A stretch of 64,000 bases of DNA from Adiantum capillus-veneris (GCA_014529385.2 CM043963.1:65731895-65795894); one strand, 5' to 3'; shown: positions 32,846-44,420, counted from the stretch's first letter. Notes: generated by a model from the sequence alone, not told the origin. Program-made: numbers and translations.

Positions 32846-33072
32846 TGTTGGAATTAGGGTTGCAAAGAAACACACACAACTTGGAGAAGATGAAGGAATC
32901 TCAAGGCACACAATAGAGAGTGTGTTACTTAGTGTGCAATGGAAAGATAGATAGTCCTAGAGTGATGGGCGTATATACAATGCACGGGGGGAAAAACCTC
33001 CTAAAGAGGGAAAAAATGCCCCGGCGGTCCTAGTTTGTTCACACACATCACTACCACATGTATATGGTAACA
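32846..33072 (-). repeat. 5' LTR of copia A2
   Basis: The right-hand copy of the LTR pair, 227 bases, flanked outside by AGAAA. Confidence 0.92.
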
Positions 33073-33077
33073 AGAAA

Positions 33078-34450
33078 TCCCTCAAGAAGGGGATGCTTAA
33101 AGATCAACTTGCTCCAATGTCTATGAAGGTGGCTACATCCATTGCTTACAATACCTTCAACAAGAATTGCCATGGTCTCCTTCTATAGTCAATCTCTTTG
33201 TATCTATGTCAATTCCACTCTGCATGGATTTTGGAAATATCCGTATTGTACTAGTTAATTAGAAGGGTAGACCTACTTAGATCTTGTGCCCAAGCTATGA
33301 CAATGTGCACAACATCAAGTTTTCAAAATGGTAATGCTTACTTAGCGTGTTTTTGGTTCAATGTGTTTTATTTATAGTATATGAAATAATATCAAATGAG
33401 AAATACTCAAGGTCATTATGGTTGCCAACATTGGTTCCCAATACTACTCCTAGTTTTGTGTGCTTAGAGGTAGTTTTTAGTCATATACTTGCAATTGTTG
33501 ATGCGGTTAAATGATCAAATGGTGGTTGTAAATTGTATGAAAACATTAGAGCATCGAGGAAATATTGAAAATAAAAGAGTTTTGAGCATCAAATCACACA
33601 TGCAAGAGAATAAGATATCTCTTGCTCCATTCCAATTACGAATGCTACTGAAAATCTCATTTACATAAAATATATTGATCCTCATGGCACTCTTATATAG
33701 AAAGGTACAACAACTAGGTGAATTCTACCATGGGGTTTCCTAGCAATCTATCAAGGTCTATGGATTATCCTTCACTAACACTATAAGAGCACTTCAAATC
33801 AAAATTTTGAGCAATTTCTACCCACCTAGACTTGAGAGCTAAAAATAGTGGTTGCTCTCACCTAGTGTAGGAAGCAGACATGCTCATAACAACTAGCACT
33901 CTTCATGGCATGACCATAGCAATGGAAAAACAAAAAACCCATCTTAGCAAAAAACCATAGTGACATTAACCTACTCGCTTCATCGAGCATTGCTTACAAG
34001 TCAAGCCCTTGCATTGTAGCTTTTTTTGCTTTAGGAGGATTTGGAAAAGGATCAAGGCATTCCTTGTGAGATTTTCTTTGGATAGACTTCAAAGTGTTGG
34101 CAAAACCCTCGTCAAGCAACTATAGACAGTTACTACAAGGATATGATGGCATGGATGAATTGGACGCCTTCACTTGATGTACCGTTGCTAGCATTTGTGA
34201 AGTACATCTCTGAATAGGTTCAAGCAATGATGTGTCACTAGTTGCAATATCAACATAATGTGTCATATTTCAAATGAAATGATTACTCAACAATTAAAAA
34301 TATAAATCCTTGATTGAGTAAAATCATATTACACTTGAACTTGCAAAATTTCTTAAAGGCATGTTGTACTTGTTGAAGCAAATCTTCAGCACCTGTGAAC
34401 GCTATGAAAAGGTTCAATAAATAGGAGGGACATAAGTTACTTCAAAGGAC
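33078..34450. other. Unassigned AT-rich DNA
   Basis: No gene or repeat family is recognised. Confidence 0.4.
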
Positions 34451-34453
34451 ATG

Positions 34454-34647
34454 CATGGATGAAGCTTGTTGTACTCATTGCAAGAGTCATTTTTGGTGGT
34501 TGCTAACTCAATATCATCGATGGGACTACAAGGTTCTAGAATTATAGACACATGGATGAAGCTTATTCTACTCACTACAAGAGTTGTTTTTGTTGATCGC
34601 TAACTCAAGATCATCAACGAGAATAAGAGGTTTTGGAATTATAGACA
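34454..34647. repeat. Tandem duplication of a 97-base unit
   Basis: Two copies (34454-34550 and 34551-34647) start CATGGATGAAGCTT and end near AATTATAGACA. They differ at roughly one base in five. Confidence 0.8.
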
Positions 34648-34829
34648 CAATGCTTCCATTCCTTGTAAATCCATCATCAGTCAATGTGGAATTCACATAA
34701 AGAAGCATTTGAAACTTCAATACCATAGACTATTTAACATTAAGGATACATTACCATTGGGAATCACTGCATCATTATATATGCTCATTCCATTGTGCGC
34801 AATAGTGTGTACATCTATACCATTGATCA

Positions 34830-35490
34830 TCACCTTCTCATAGGTTTCACTTTAAGGCCCAATCGCACTCACATAGTGCCCATTCAACATTAACATTGAG
34901 AACGTAGTACCAATTATTCTGCTTACTCATGCTCAACACCTTTGCACTTTTGGGATCACCATCATTGTGAAACTTCACATATTTATTAGAAATATTTGTA
35001 GCATGGGCCAATGAGTTTTTGAGCATATTCATGACTTTGAAATTTTCCTTGAACCTAGCTTGTTTTAGCATCTCTTGGTACCAAAAGTATGAATGGAAAG
35101 AGTTGACTATTGCCTTGATCATCCAATCATTTTGATGCCCATGGATTGTCTTATATGCATAGAAATTTGTTCTTGAAGAGATCGTGGTAAGACTCAATGC
35201 TACCATTTGTGTCTTGTTTAGCATGTTCCATCATTGTTGAAGCTCAAATCCACATACTTGGTACAAACATTATGCATATAATCACATTAAATATCATTCT
35301 AGTGTGAATTCCCAATAACATACAAACCAAAAAGTACTAATCTAGTCTTACCAATTCTGGGGAGCCATGTATCTTTAGAATAATCTATAAAATCGCCTTC
35401 ACTCTTATATATGTCAATGAAGTCCTTGACCATTTTTTGGGCATGCGATTCATAAGAGTTTATAGAGGGTCTTCCATGCATGTTCATGAT
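34830..35490 (-). pseudogene. SWIM zinc-finger / Mutator-type transposase-like pseudogene
   Basis: Minus-strand pieces fit the C-terminal half of plant MULE-derived SWIM proteins. In order: FIDYSKDTWLPRI, then DTNGSIESYHDLFKNKFL in one frame, then DWMIKAIVNSFHSYFWYQ in another, then WYYVLNVNVEWALCECDWAL. In this family the last piece leads into CxCx(n)CxH; here CxC is present but the reading frame stops just after it. There is at least one frameshift between the second and third pieces and one between the first and second. The N-terminal DDE region was not found. It could come from a MULE transposon or from a host SWIM gene. Confidence 0.5.
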
Positions 35491-35499
35491 TTTTCACAA

Positions 35500-36187
35500 A
35501 TGTCTAAACATTTCAGCTCACACTGCCAAATCTTGATGTGAATGGGATTGTGCTAGCTAGGGTGGATGATACACAAACATAGTGCACACAAGTGGGTGGT
35601 TGTAGGCTAGATTGTTACTCAAGCGAATTAGGTTCCAAGATAGATTAACTTGGACTCATAAACATGATCTTGAGTAGTTTGCTAACCCGTCACAAGCTCA
35701 CCATAAGCAAGAGACATTTAATACAAAATTGGAATGATTTTTTATTCATGAAAGGAGCTTTAAGTAGCTCTACAGTCTTGTACCATTACATGTGGAATAA
35801 TTCCACCTCTTCTCTCATTCACTCATACTCTAGTGACTCTAGGACATAGCTCATACCTCCAAGGGTTTGGACCCGGACAATACACTGAAGATTCTATATC
35901 CACTAAGGATGACACATGGTATCCACACAGGATGTCAATACATATCCACAAAGGATGACAGATCCACAAAGGATGACAAAAAGAAAATTCCTCCCCTTGA
36001 AGTAGAGAGGCTACAATCTTCAGAGTATGTCATCATAGTAGACAAAGTTGTTCTCGCCTTTATCTTCATTTCTTCTTTGTCCTCCACCATATGAGTTGAT
36101 CCTCTTATAGGTTTCTTGCCTTTGTAGCTTCTCTTGTTGCTGCCACCACTGCTGCTTTTTCCACTGCTGTTGCCTCCACTTGAGTAG
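35500..36187. other. Unassigned DNA next to a copia gag, possible old LTR
   Basis: CAAGGGGAGGAATTTTC on the minus strand near 35985 resembles a polypurine tract. Short repeats of ATCCACAAAGGATGACA lie at 35880-35975. This could be the 3' end of the copia fragment to its right, but no second LTR was found. Confidence 0.3.
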
Positions 36188-36924
36188 CATCAAGAAGGAG
36201 GATACCCCTTCTTACCACATTTGTTGCAAGATTTGTTGGTGTAGCAATCCTTTTCTACATGTCCCATTCTCCCACAATCATAACACTTCTTTACATTTGA
36301 TGATGAGGATGCGACAAAAGCTCTTGCTGATGATGTTGATGAGCTCTTTTGCTTCTTGTCTTCTTCTTGAAATGAATTGATGACATCCTGTAATGCTGGA
36401 GCCGATTCTTTCTCTTCAAGAATGGTGATTAAGTGGTCATAAGAAGACGAAAGTGCACTCAAAATCACGGCCACTTTGTTATCTTTTGGTATATCAAACT
36501 TTATGTAAGTAAGATGGGTTATGATTCTTTTAAGTCTATTCACAAGGCTAGCTATGTCCTCTCCTTCATACATTGTGGTTTTGTAAAGTTGTCTTTGAAG
36601 TATCACTTTACTTCGTTTAGCTCTAGCCCCCCAAAAAAAATCAAGAACAACCCACGCTTTATGTGCTCTTGTGTATTCATCAATGAAGTGAACATAGTTG
36701 TCGTGATGTGTAGTGATAATGATCCCAAGTGCTTGTTCATCCTTTTCTATAGCTTGTGCACTAAATGCCCTAGTACTGCACTCCCTCTTGATCATATAGT
36801 GGCGCTTTGACCAAGATTTTACTACTCCCCATAATGTCTTCTTCATCAACAAGTAACTCGTAAGCTTCGTCTGCCAGGTGTGGAACCCTTCCCCATAAAA
36901 TTTCTCTACACCCTTCTCACTCAT
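36188..36924 (-). mobile_element. Copia B: Gag-only copia fragment
   Basis: An open frame of 244 codons on the minus strand encodes a copia Gag: an N-terminal FHTWQTKLTSYLLMKKTLWG, a capsid region with YKTTMYEGEDIASLVNRLKR, a Ser-rich linker and a CCHC knuckle (CYDCGRMGHVEKDC) followed by the start of a second. It is a different copia family from A1/A2. No protease, integrase or RT was seen next to it, so it is a partial fossil. Confidence 0.8.
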
Positions 36925-37073
36925 TGTGCTAATAGAGGGGTCTTAGCTTAGAAGACTCTCCTAGCCAGTGTCTACCTCTTTACACAAGCACAACTAGAAA
37001 ATCATCTCCATAAATGTAGATTATGACATACATTGCAAATGGTGCTTGGTTGAAAAAAAAATAGAGTTAATTT

Positions 37074-37076
<3 letters not shown>

Positions 37077-37142
<66 letters not shown>
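37077..37142 (+). repeat. GA microsatellite
   Basis: About 33 uninterrupted GA units. Confidence 0.95.
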
Positions 37143-37146
<4 letters not shown>

Positions 37147-38078
37147 CTTTTGTGAAGCTCCTCTTCATCGTCGATGAATCCCCTCTTCACAATAGAGATA
37201 TGTGCTTTGCTTTGAAATATTTTAAGCCTTGAAGATGCCTTTGAGAGCTTTTGACGAAGCTTTGACAGCTTTGTAAACTCGCCTTTGAATGCTCTTGGAA
37301 AGCTTGAATGTTGCTTTGCTTTGAGGGCTCAATGATTTGCCTTGGAGAAGCCGTTTAAGATCAATAAAGCCTTGATGTTTGGCTTTCAATGGATTTGGAC
37401 CCCTTTTTAAAGTGCTTGAAGGTGTTTTGCTGCAACTTGGTGGGAGCATGCCCTTAAAGGGTCTTAGATGCATTTGGAGATGTCTTTTGAGAAAGCGTGC
37501 ATGTTAAGGACTAGGGGAGAGCGACTTTGGAGAGAAAAATGGATGTGGGATAGCACCCCTTATTAGGGGTTGTGGACTTTGGAGCATCAAAAGCCCGCCA
37601 CGGGATAGATCTCTACGGAGCCATGCAATGCGGGCAGGCGGGCATAGGACACTGACCGAGCAATGGGCAGGCACCTTGCGGGCTCCCAAAAAAGTGTTAT
37701 GCGAGTGAGTCTCCTCCTATGGACCTGCCAAGGAATTATGGCTAGATTTGAGGCCCGCCTTCACGTCCACCCACGTTCCCAAGGTTAAAATTAGGCGGTT
37801 TAAGCCCACGGCCCTGCATGCACACACTATCTTTTGTAATGGAAATGGACCATGAACATTGAGGGTGGCGGATTTAAGAAAACTGTAGTGATCATTTTTA
37901 TGAGAATACTTTGAGAAAATAGAGGGTGCACGTGATTAGTGGTAGCAACATAACCATTATACTTAATTAATATGGCATGAACAATACTTTGCAAGACAGA
38001 GAATTAGAGAACTTGACAACAATTGAGGACCGGATTTACATGGAGCCGGTCCCCCCCTCCAAAAGGATTTTGTATTAT

Positions 38079-38149
38079 AGCTTCTCCCTTAAAGAGAGAC
38101 TTGGTACAATACAAGCTTCTCCCTTAAAGAGAGACTTGGTACAATACAA
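38079..38149 (+). repeat. 35-base perfect tandem duplication
   Basis: AGCTTCTCCCTTAAAGAGAG... is repeated twice without change (period 35), which implies a recent duplication. Confidence 0.9.
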
Positions 38150-38994
38150 GCTTTGTGTTCCTTGAGACCTTGATGGTGCAATGAAAATAGAGACCTTCAT
38201 GCACCACAATTATACTCGTAACTTAGCTAAATGAAAGCATTAACTTGTCCCCGGCCTTAGTCCCAAGGCCTCAAACACCTTCAAAGGTGGAGAGAGCTAT
38301 CATGGAATGAGGGTAGGGAAGAGGAAGTAGAAGTATTCTTACAAGAAAGAAATAGTGTCCTCTCATACCATTACTCATAGATCTTAGCATAGCATAGTAG
38401 CATAGTAATGGAGATGAAGAAGATGGCTAGCATAGCATTAAAGTATGGCTCTTGGTTGGATTTGCATTCCATAGCCAAGAGTTGTTGGTGTAGGCTATCA
38501 ACTTCTCAAGCTTGGAGAAGGAGATGGAGTTCTTGCACTTTCACCAAGTGAGAATGAGAGCATGTGAGTGTGTGTGAGAGAGAGTATACCCCCAAGCACA
38601 CCCCCAGCTTGCTTTGGTCCAGCCCTCCTTGTAGCTCATCCTTGAATTTGATTGTACCCTTGCAAGCCTAGCCAATCACATGCTTAGTGCATATCAAGCA
38701 ACAAGGGTAACATTTGGACAAGTTTCCTCCTTACCCCTTTGAGAGAGAGCGCTTGCTAATGCCTAGATGATTATTTAGATAAACTAAATCCTCATTGGAC
38801 CCCTTTAGAGGTCAGCCAATAGGTTTTAGGCACTACATGAGGGCAGTATGTGGAGGTGCTTGACATGTATCCTTGTTGCCTCTTAGGTCTTGGGCTTGCC
38901 TTGAGTGAGTGTGCGTGTGTTCTCTCTCATGCCCCTAGCTTTAGGGCTCGCCCCCCTTCTTGTAGGGATCATGTTGACTTTGGAACACCTCACC

Positions 38995-39165
38995 CCCTTG
39001 AGCACCTTAGTCATGAAGCCCCTCAAGAACCTTAGTCATAAAACATGACAAGCACCTCAAGCACCTTAATCATCAAGCATGACAAGCACCTCAAGCACAT
39101 TAGTTAGCAAGCATGACAAGCACCTCAAGCACCTTAGTTAGCAAGTACAACAAGCACCTCAAGCT
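38995..39165 (+). repeat. Minisatellite, about 35-base unit
   Basis: At least four altered copies of a unit with ACAAGCACCTCAAGCACCTT then AGTTAGCAAGCATG. A short perfect duplication of GGGTTCCCACCT follows at 39173-39197. Confidence 0.85.
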
Positions 39166-39829
39166 TGGGCCGGGTTCCCACCTGGGTTCCCACCTCAAGC
39201 TTAGACCTAGCTAGGCATAAGGACTTTTGACGCTAACCTTTGGAGGTCTTTAATGAATCTAACCCTAAGGTCTTTCAAGCTCCATTAGCTAGCATTGATC
39301 TTTGACAGACCATCTCTCATTTGGACCCATTGACTTTGGTCTCATGCTAAGATAGATCCGTAAGAACATGTCTATATTCTAACTCTTGTTCCCATTTATT
39401 CTCCCACATTAATGATCAATTTAATATGAGAAAATCATTTGGGTTAGTTAGATATTAGATTTTATGACATTACCTCTCTCTTATAATCATAGTCGTCCTC
39501 GACTATGAGGTAGAGGAGATAAAGCCTTAGTCATTAGTGTATGTTTCTTAGCGAGTAGAGATCCCTTTTTACCCTACGACATCATTTCAGAATGTATGAC
39601 TAATCCATTTGGTGCTTGGGAGACTTAGCTACCGCAAGCATGTGTGCTCTTGAGTCCCTATCATATTCCCAAAGTAGAGTGACAAATTCTACTTGGTGTT
39701 TGAGAGACGTCGTCCATGATTCCAAGCATGCATAGTACTTAAATTTGTGCACAATAAAAAGAGAACTAGTCTTATAAGACAAAAACATTGATCATTTAAA
39801 AGAAACATTTACATTTGCTTACTCTATTG

Positions 39830-40425
39830 TAGCATTGTAAGCATTGACAAGGTTCATAGTATCCTTAAGTTGTGTTCCTTGCATCCATCTAGCATCTTCA
39901 AGGGGATAATTTTTGAACTTAATAAGATATCGTCGGATAATTTTACCATGTCTTAGTACCTTGTCTTCAAGTCAAAGAATCGATTTGGGTTGAAGCACCT
40001 CTTCTTGATCTTCGATCTTGGGCAGGTCCTCAATTATTGGTTCTTGTGGTAGCTCTCCTTTGTAAGGCTTAAGTAGGCACACATGAAAAGCATTGTGAAT
40101 GAGCCAATGGTTGGGAAACTTGAGTTAATAGGCCATCTCATTGATTGGTTTTAGGATTTGAAAAGGACCATAGTATCTTTTTGCTAGTTTATCATAATAC
40201 TTTTGGTGGCCCATATGATTTTTGCTCGTAGTCTACCTCAATCGAGCCTTGGGAAATTTGAGTAGGACCCAATCATCTTCTTTGAAAGCTAAGGCCCTTT
40301 TGTGCTTGTTAGAATCAACCTTTTGTCTTTGCTGCGAGATGGATATAGCCTCCTTCAAACGTGCATGCCATAGTTTTGCATCTGAAACATCCCTTGAATC
40401 TGCAACTGCATTTGCAAAATTTTAT
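39830..40425 (-). mobile_element. Ty3-4: 3' fragment of a chromodomain Ty3 element (chromovirus)
   Basis: Minus-strand translation gives the end of a plant chromovirus polyprotein. The integrase C-terminal part has KLWHARLKEAISISQQRQK, FKEDDWVLLKFPKARLR, KLAKRYYGPFQIL and HNAFHVCLLKPYKGELP. A chromodomain-like end follows, RRYLIKFKNYPLEDARWM. No RT, gag or LTR is attached. It abuts the copia A1 5' half near 40430. It is broken, with about three breaks in this fragment. Confidence 0.8.
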
Positions 40426-40432
40426 CCACACT

Positions 40433-41904
40433 TGTCATACAAAGTGAGCTTATACAGCCCATGACACAAAAGGCCAGATGCAACAATTTCATCACCAAAA
40501 CTGAGATCATGAATTGTACATCTGTCATCCACAAATTTGAATACGAGACCAAGTCTAGCAAGTGCAGATATAGACAAAAGGTTCTTTTTTATCCCACGTA
40601 CATACACTGCATCAACAAGTGTGAAAGAACTCCCATTTGCAGCAGTAAGCACAATATTTCCAACTCCTTGAACATGATAAGAGGCATTGTTGGCACAAGT
40701 GGCTGAATTCCAATGAGGGACAGACTCGAGAGAGGTGAACAATTCACGATGTGAGGTAATGTGCTTTGTAGCACCACTATCGAAATGCCACACATGTGAA
40801 TCTGCAACGACTGGCATGCATGCATCATGGACATCAGGATTATAGGTACACTCTGCACTAAAAGCCCATTCTGCATCAACATCAACATCACAGTCTCCTT
40901 TCACAGAAGACTCAACAATAGCTGCATTTGTAATGGAACTAGCATTTGCATTGGAACCACTCTCTTTCTTCTTAGCCTCTTTGGCCTTCAGCTTAGGACA
41001 TTGCTTGATCAAGTGATCATTATCTTTACAGTAATGGAAACACATATTCTTTTTGTCCTTATCACCACAATTTCCAGACGAACTTTTGCCAACAAAAGTA
41101 TTAGGAACAAGTGATTTTCCACTCGCAGAAGAACCATAAGAAGTGGTTGCATTGTTGTTACCACCTTTTCTTTGAGCATCAATAAAGACATGTTCAACTG
41201 CACGATGTCTAGTCCTGTTTTTTTTTGGAAAGTGACTCTTGCAATAGCAATGTACATAATGTATCAAACTTGACAACTTCAGGATTTCCTTGGGTCATAA
41301 GTCTCCAAGTACTAGCAAAAGTCTGGTAGGAATCTGGCAAGGCATCAAGAACAGTATGCACAAGGGAACGGTCAGAAATGACTACACCTGCAGAAATAAG
41401 TTGCTCATTGATATCCTTGACACCGGCCACAAGGAAAGTGTCCATATCATCTTCCTCATGCATAATCTTCAACTCTAGCTCTTTACGCTGCAATGCAATT
41501 TTAGCCTCCTTGCGACTTGCATGAAGGCCAGCCAGAACATCCCAAGCCTGTTTGGCAAATTTTGTTGAACTAATGTGGAGAGTAATAGTATGCTTCATAG
41601 ACAACGCAATCGATGCATGAGCCTGCGCATCTTTTACATCCCAAGGAGCTTAATCAGCTGTAGGCAAAACAACTCTAAAAGCAACAATCCTTGCAGCAAT
41701 ACCTACAATATCCTCAACATCGCTTGCATCCTCAGAACCAGGATGTACATCAATGCCTTGCACAATATTCCAGACACCCTTTGACACAAGAACATGTTGC
41801 ATCATATAAGCCCACATAGGGTAATTGTCCCCATCCAATCTGTCCTCAGCAGCAAACATCTTGAACACATCTGTGTTGATGTCAGCCATGGAAAATGCAT
41901 GCAC
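40433..41904 (-). pseudogene. Gag and protease part of copia A1
   Basis: On the minus strand: Gag start (AAEDRLDGDNYPMWAYMMQH), capsid part (KIMHEEDDMDTFLV), CCHC knuckle (CFHYCKDNDHLIKQC) and retropepsin (VWHFDSGATKHITSH), ending near LYKLTLY. It is closely similar to the same parts of A2. It continues, in my reading, at 27630 on the far side of the inserted DNA. It is a fossil with a few breaks. Confidence 0.85.
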
Positions 41905-42250
41905 CTGATGTGAAAACTGCCTGAAATGAGGAGAAAGTGAGTGAGATTAGTACGTGCTATATAGCACAACCCACAATAGACTGTATGGGACCTGTTATGC
42001 AGTAATTGGCACTGACAAAAATTATGCATAAAATGACGAAATTGCCTATGCAGACCTGGTTGTAGTGGAAACTGAGGCCAAAATGAGCCCGAATAAAAAA
42101 TTTGAGTAGACTGAGCTCTTCGGTCTCCTGAAATTTTAATCAACCTGCGAACGCTCACCAAAGCTCGTTGAAAACTGAGAAAATGAGTAGGGGTGTTCTA
42201 GCGATGCTAGCGACTAAGCCCAAGAGGACGTAACCTGGTCTGATACCAAT

Positions 42251-42467
42251 TGTTGGAATTAGGATTGCAGGAAAACACACACAACTTGGAGAAGACGAAG
42301 GAAGCTCAAGGCACACAATAGAGAGTGTTGTGCAATGGAAAGATAGATCGCCCTAAAATGATGGATTTATACATTGCACGGGGGGAAAAACCTCCTAGTG
42401 AGGGAAAAAATGCCCTAGTGGTCCTAAGTGTGTTCACACACATCACTACCACATGATTATGGTAACA
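42251..42467 (-). repeat. 5' LTR of copia A1
   Basis: A 217-base LTR from TGTTGGAATTAGG to GGTAACA. The primer site complement (CTGATACCAAT) lies just left of it at 42239-42250. The flanking AGCCC at 42468-42472 nearly matches AGACC at 24512-24516. Confidence 0.85.
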
Positions 42468-42654
42468 AGCCCAACTTCTCCAATTTCATAGTGCTCAAGC
42501 GGTTTCAAATCTTCGTGTGTACAAAAGAGTACATGCTCCAATTGCGTACAAGCACCAGCTAAGCAGTCTTATGAACATTTACATGAGCTATAGGAACAAA
42601 AAAACATCCAAGCGTAGAACGTGCTATGAAGTTTAAGTGAGCTATTAGAATAAT

Positions 42655-42990
42655 TGTGAGAGAATCTGATCACTCTATCAAGCAGTGTCCTAAGTTAAAG
42701 GCCAAAGAGGCTAAGAAGAAAGAGGCTGGTTCCACTAGTAATGCTAGTTCCACTACAAATGTAGTTATTGTTGAGTCTTCTGTGAAAGGAGACTGTGATA
42801 TTGATGTTGATGCAGAATGGGCTTTTAGTGCTGAGTGTACCTATAATCCTGCTATCCATGATGCATGCATGTCAGTTGTTGCAGATTCACATGTGTGGTA
42901 TTTTGACAGTGCTGCTACGAAGCACATTACCTCGCATCATGATTTTCTCACCTCTCTTGAGTCTGTCCCTCATGGGAATTCAATTATTCA
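42655..42990 (+). mobile_element. Copia A3: inverted Gag-protease fragment of the same family
   Basis: The plus strand encodes SDHSIKQCPKLKAKEAKKKE, then AEWAFSAECTYNPAIHDACM and HVWYFDSAATKHITSH, almost the same as A1 and A2 but on the opposite strand. It has no LTR and stops on both sides, so it is a small fossil fragment. It lies 190 bases outside the A1 5' LTR. Confidence 0.85.
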
Positions 42991-43639
42991 ATTCATAAGG
43001 GCACTGCATTTGTCATGCATATTAACCGAGGCATTGCTTCCAACAGCTCTTGACTGACAATATCATCGTGAATTTCCTTGCTCATTTAATGTCTTGCATG
43101 GTGCCTCTTGCCTTCAAGATATAAGCATACATGATTCCATTTGGAGAGTTGTCCTCTCTTTGCATCTACTGAAAATAACCAGCACCTTTAGCCTTCAAAA
43201 GGGTTTTAGGCCAATGCTAGTGGGAACGTGCCTAGCCTTAGCTGCCATGTCAACATCATGGGCATCTGCTACCACCTGACAGCAAACTGTCGCCATTTTC
43301 AACCTTCAATATCATGACTATTCGGACTCCAATTGACATGCCTTCAACTCCTATGAACTTCACTTGCCGCATAGAACTCATACAAACCATGGAAATGCTG
43401 TAAAATCTTTAGATGGCACACTAACCAAGGCGACCAATCTGGCACAGAACTGGCTCCTCGATGAAACTTAAACTGAGAGTATCTTGGCAACCATCCATCG
43501 GCTCTCCATAATAGCCATAATGTCATCCTACCTACAATTCATAAATTTCAAAGTTAAGACTTTAAAAAAATACAACATCCAAGGATCACAATCGGAACCA
43601 AAATATAGTACCAGGCGCATTGATTTACCACTCCGATGG
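42991..43639. other. Unassigned spacer
   Basis: No gene is recognised. It could hold further worn hAT sequence, but no motif is clear. Confidence 0.4.
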
Positions 43640-44420
43640 CAAAGAGGTACATGTTGCTATGTGTTGCATCATCTGCATAAATAGATGATACACAAGTCCA
43701 AGAATAGACCCCTCCATGTTTGTCACACACAAGAGAATGTAGATAGGCTAGATAGCCACTTCCAAGGAGTGCACCTCTACCCAAAATCTCTCATCAAGCA
43801 CCCTTCTTTGTATGTACTTGGTAGGCTAAGTTTGTGCATGGTGCATCAACCTCCACTTATGGTCCACAATAGTCTGCAATAGTGGATCCCTCAACCTATA
43901 AAGCCTCTGAAGTACTAGGTTCATGTATGCAAACCTAGTCTTCAAGGGACGCACCATGTCTAGTGTGTTGTGACTCCTGAATTTGGAAAGTGCCTAATGT
44001 TTCTTGTTGAAGAAAGTAGTAATTTTGCCACATCAAAAACAGCAGGTTGCACCCAAGACAACTTGCCAATATCCTCCATGAGCAAGTCAAGGCAATTTGC
44101 AGCACATGGAGTCCAAACTATGCAAGGGAACTTCGTCTCAACCATCTTCCCAATGGCCTTGCAGTTAGACACATTGTTTGTGACAACCTGCAAAATCAGG
44201 AAGTACATACCAAGGCACAAGAGGAAACAAGGATGTTGATAATGTGGCACCTACGAATACTATCACTCCACCCGTCAAAGATGATAGTACAACCAAACTG
44301 TTGCCATCCCGCTTTCACTAGGACCAATGCTCTGTCTCATTGCTCATCTAACATGGATATGCACATCTTTTGATAGTCCAAGCCACTCTAGTAATCCATG
44401 GGGCTAACTTGTGCAATGGC
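43640..44420 (-). pseudogene. hAT-type transposase pseudogene
   Basis: The minus strand carries three blocks typical of plant hAT transposases (DUF659 type). The first is VLVKAGWQQFGCTIIFDGWS then RRCHIINILVSS. In another frame follow LQVVTNNVSNCKAIGKMVE and WTPCAANCLDLLMEDIGKL. In a third frame follow VRPLKTRFAYMNLVLQRLY, DPLLQTIVDHKW, RRVLDERFWVEVHSLEVAI and MEGSILGLVYHLFMQMMQ. There are frame changes between blocks and two in-frame TAG codons in the last one (after MHHAQT and after LEVAI). The zinc-finger start and the C-terminal dimerisation part are missing. No terminal repeats were found. Confidence 0.8.

Larger units (their letters stand above)
29578..33072 (-). mobile_element. Copia A2: compact minus-strand copia copy with both LTRs and target duplication
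   Basis: Two 227-base LTRs (29578-29804 and 32846-33072) begin TGTTGGAATT and end GGTAACA. They are flanked by the same 5 bases, AGAAA (29573-29577 and 33073-33077), so this is one clean insertion of 3,495 bases. The element has a tRNA-iMet-type primer site and a polypurine tract but is short because it lacks the integrase part. The LTRs differ at about 8 of 227 sites by eye (about 3.5%), so it is fairly young. It lies inside the DNA that opens copia A1, a member of the same family. Confidence 0.92.
37143..39829. other. Unassigned repeat-rich DNA
   Basis: No gene is recognised. 37200-37480 is made of short GCTTTGAA/GCCTTTGA-like words, and the basic 83-codon frame across it is not convincing. 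Two small tandem repeats inside it are listed separately. Part of this stretch may be the 3' region of the Ty3 fragment at 39830-40425, but no LTR pair is visible. Confidence 0.4.
24517..42467 (-). mobile_element. Copia A1: minus-strand Ty1/copia element split into two halves by 12.8 kb
   Basis: The 3' half (24517-27640) holds the 3' LTR, RNase H, RT and integrase. The 5' half (40433-42467) holds protease, Gag, the primer site and the 5' LTR. Both outer LTRs share family-specific variants (CAGGAAAACAC, CTCCTAGTGAGGG, CCTAAGTGTG) that differ from the LTRs of the nested copy A2. The bases just outside are AGACC on the left and AGCCC on the right, which is one change from a 5-base target duplication. 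I therefore read the halves as one old insertion opened by later DNA. It is broken, with several breaks. LTR differences of roughly one in ten suggest an older age than A2. Confidence 0.7.

Noticed and set aside
37222-37473. Basic 83-codon minus-strand frame (Lys/Ser/Pro-rich)
   Set aside because: It lies in DNA made of repeated GCTTTGAA-like words; the composition explains the open frame.
38995-39165. Possible CRISPR-like repeat array
   Set aside because: The repeats are head-to-tail with no unique spacers, and the DNA is plant; it is a minisatellite.
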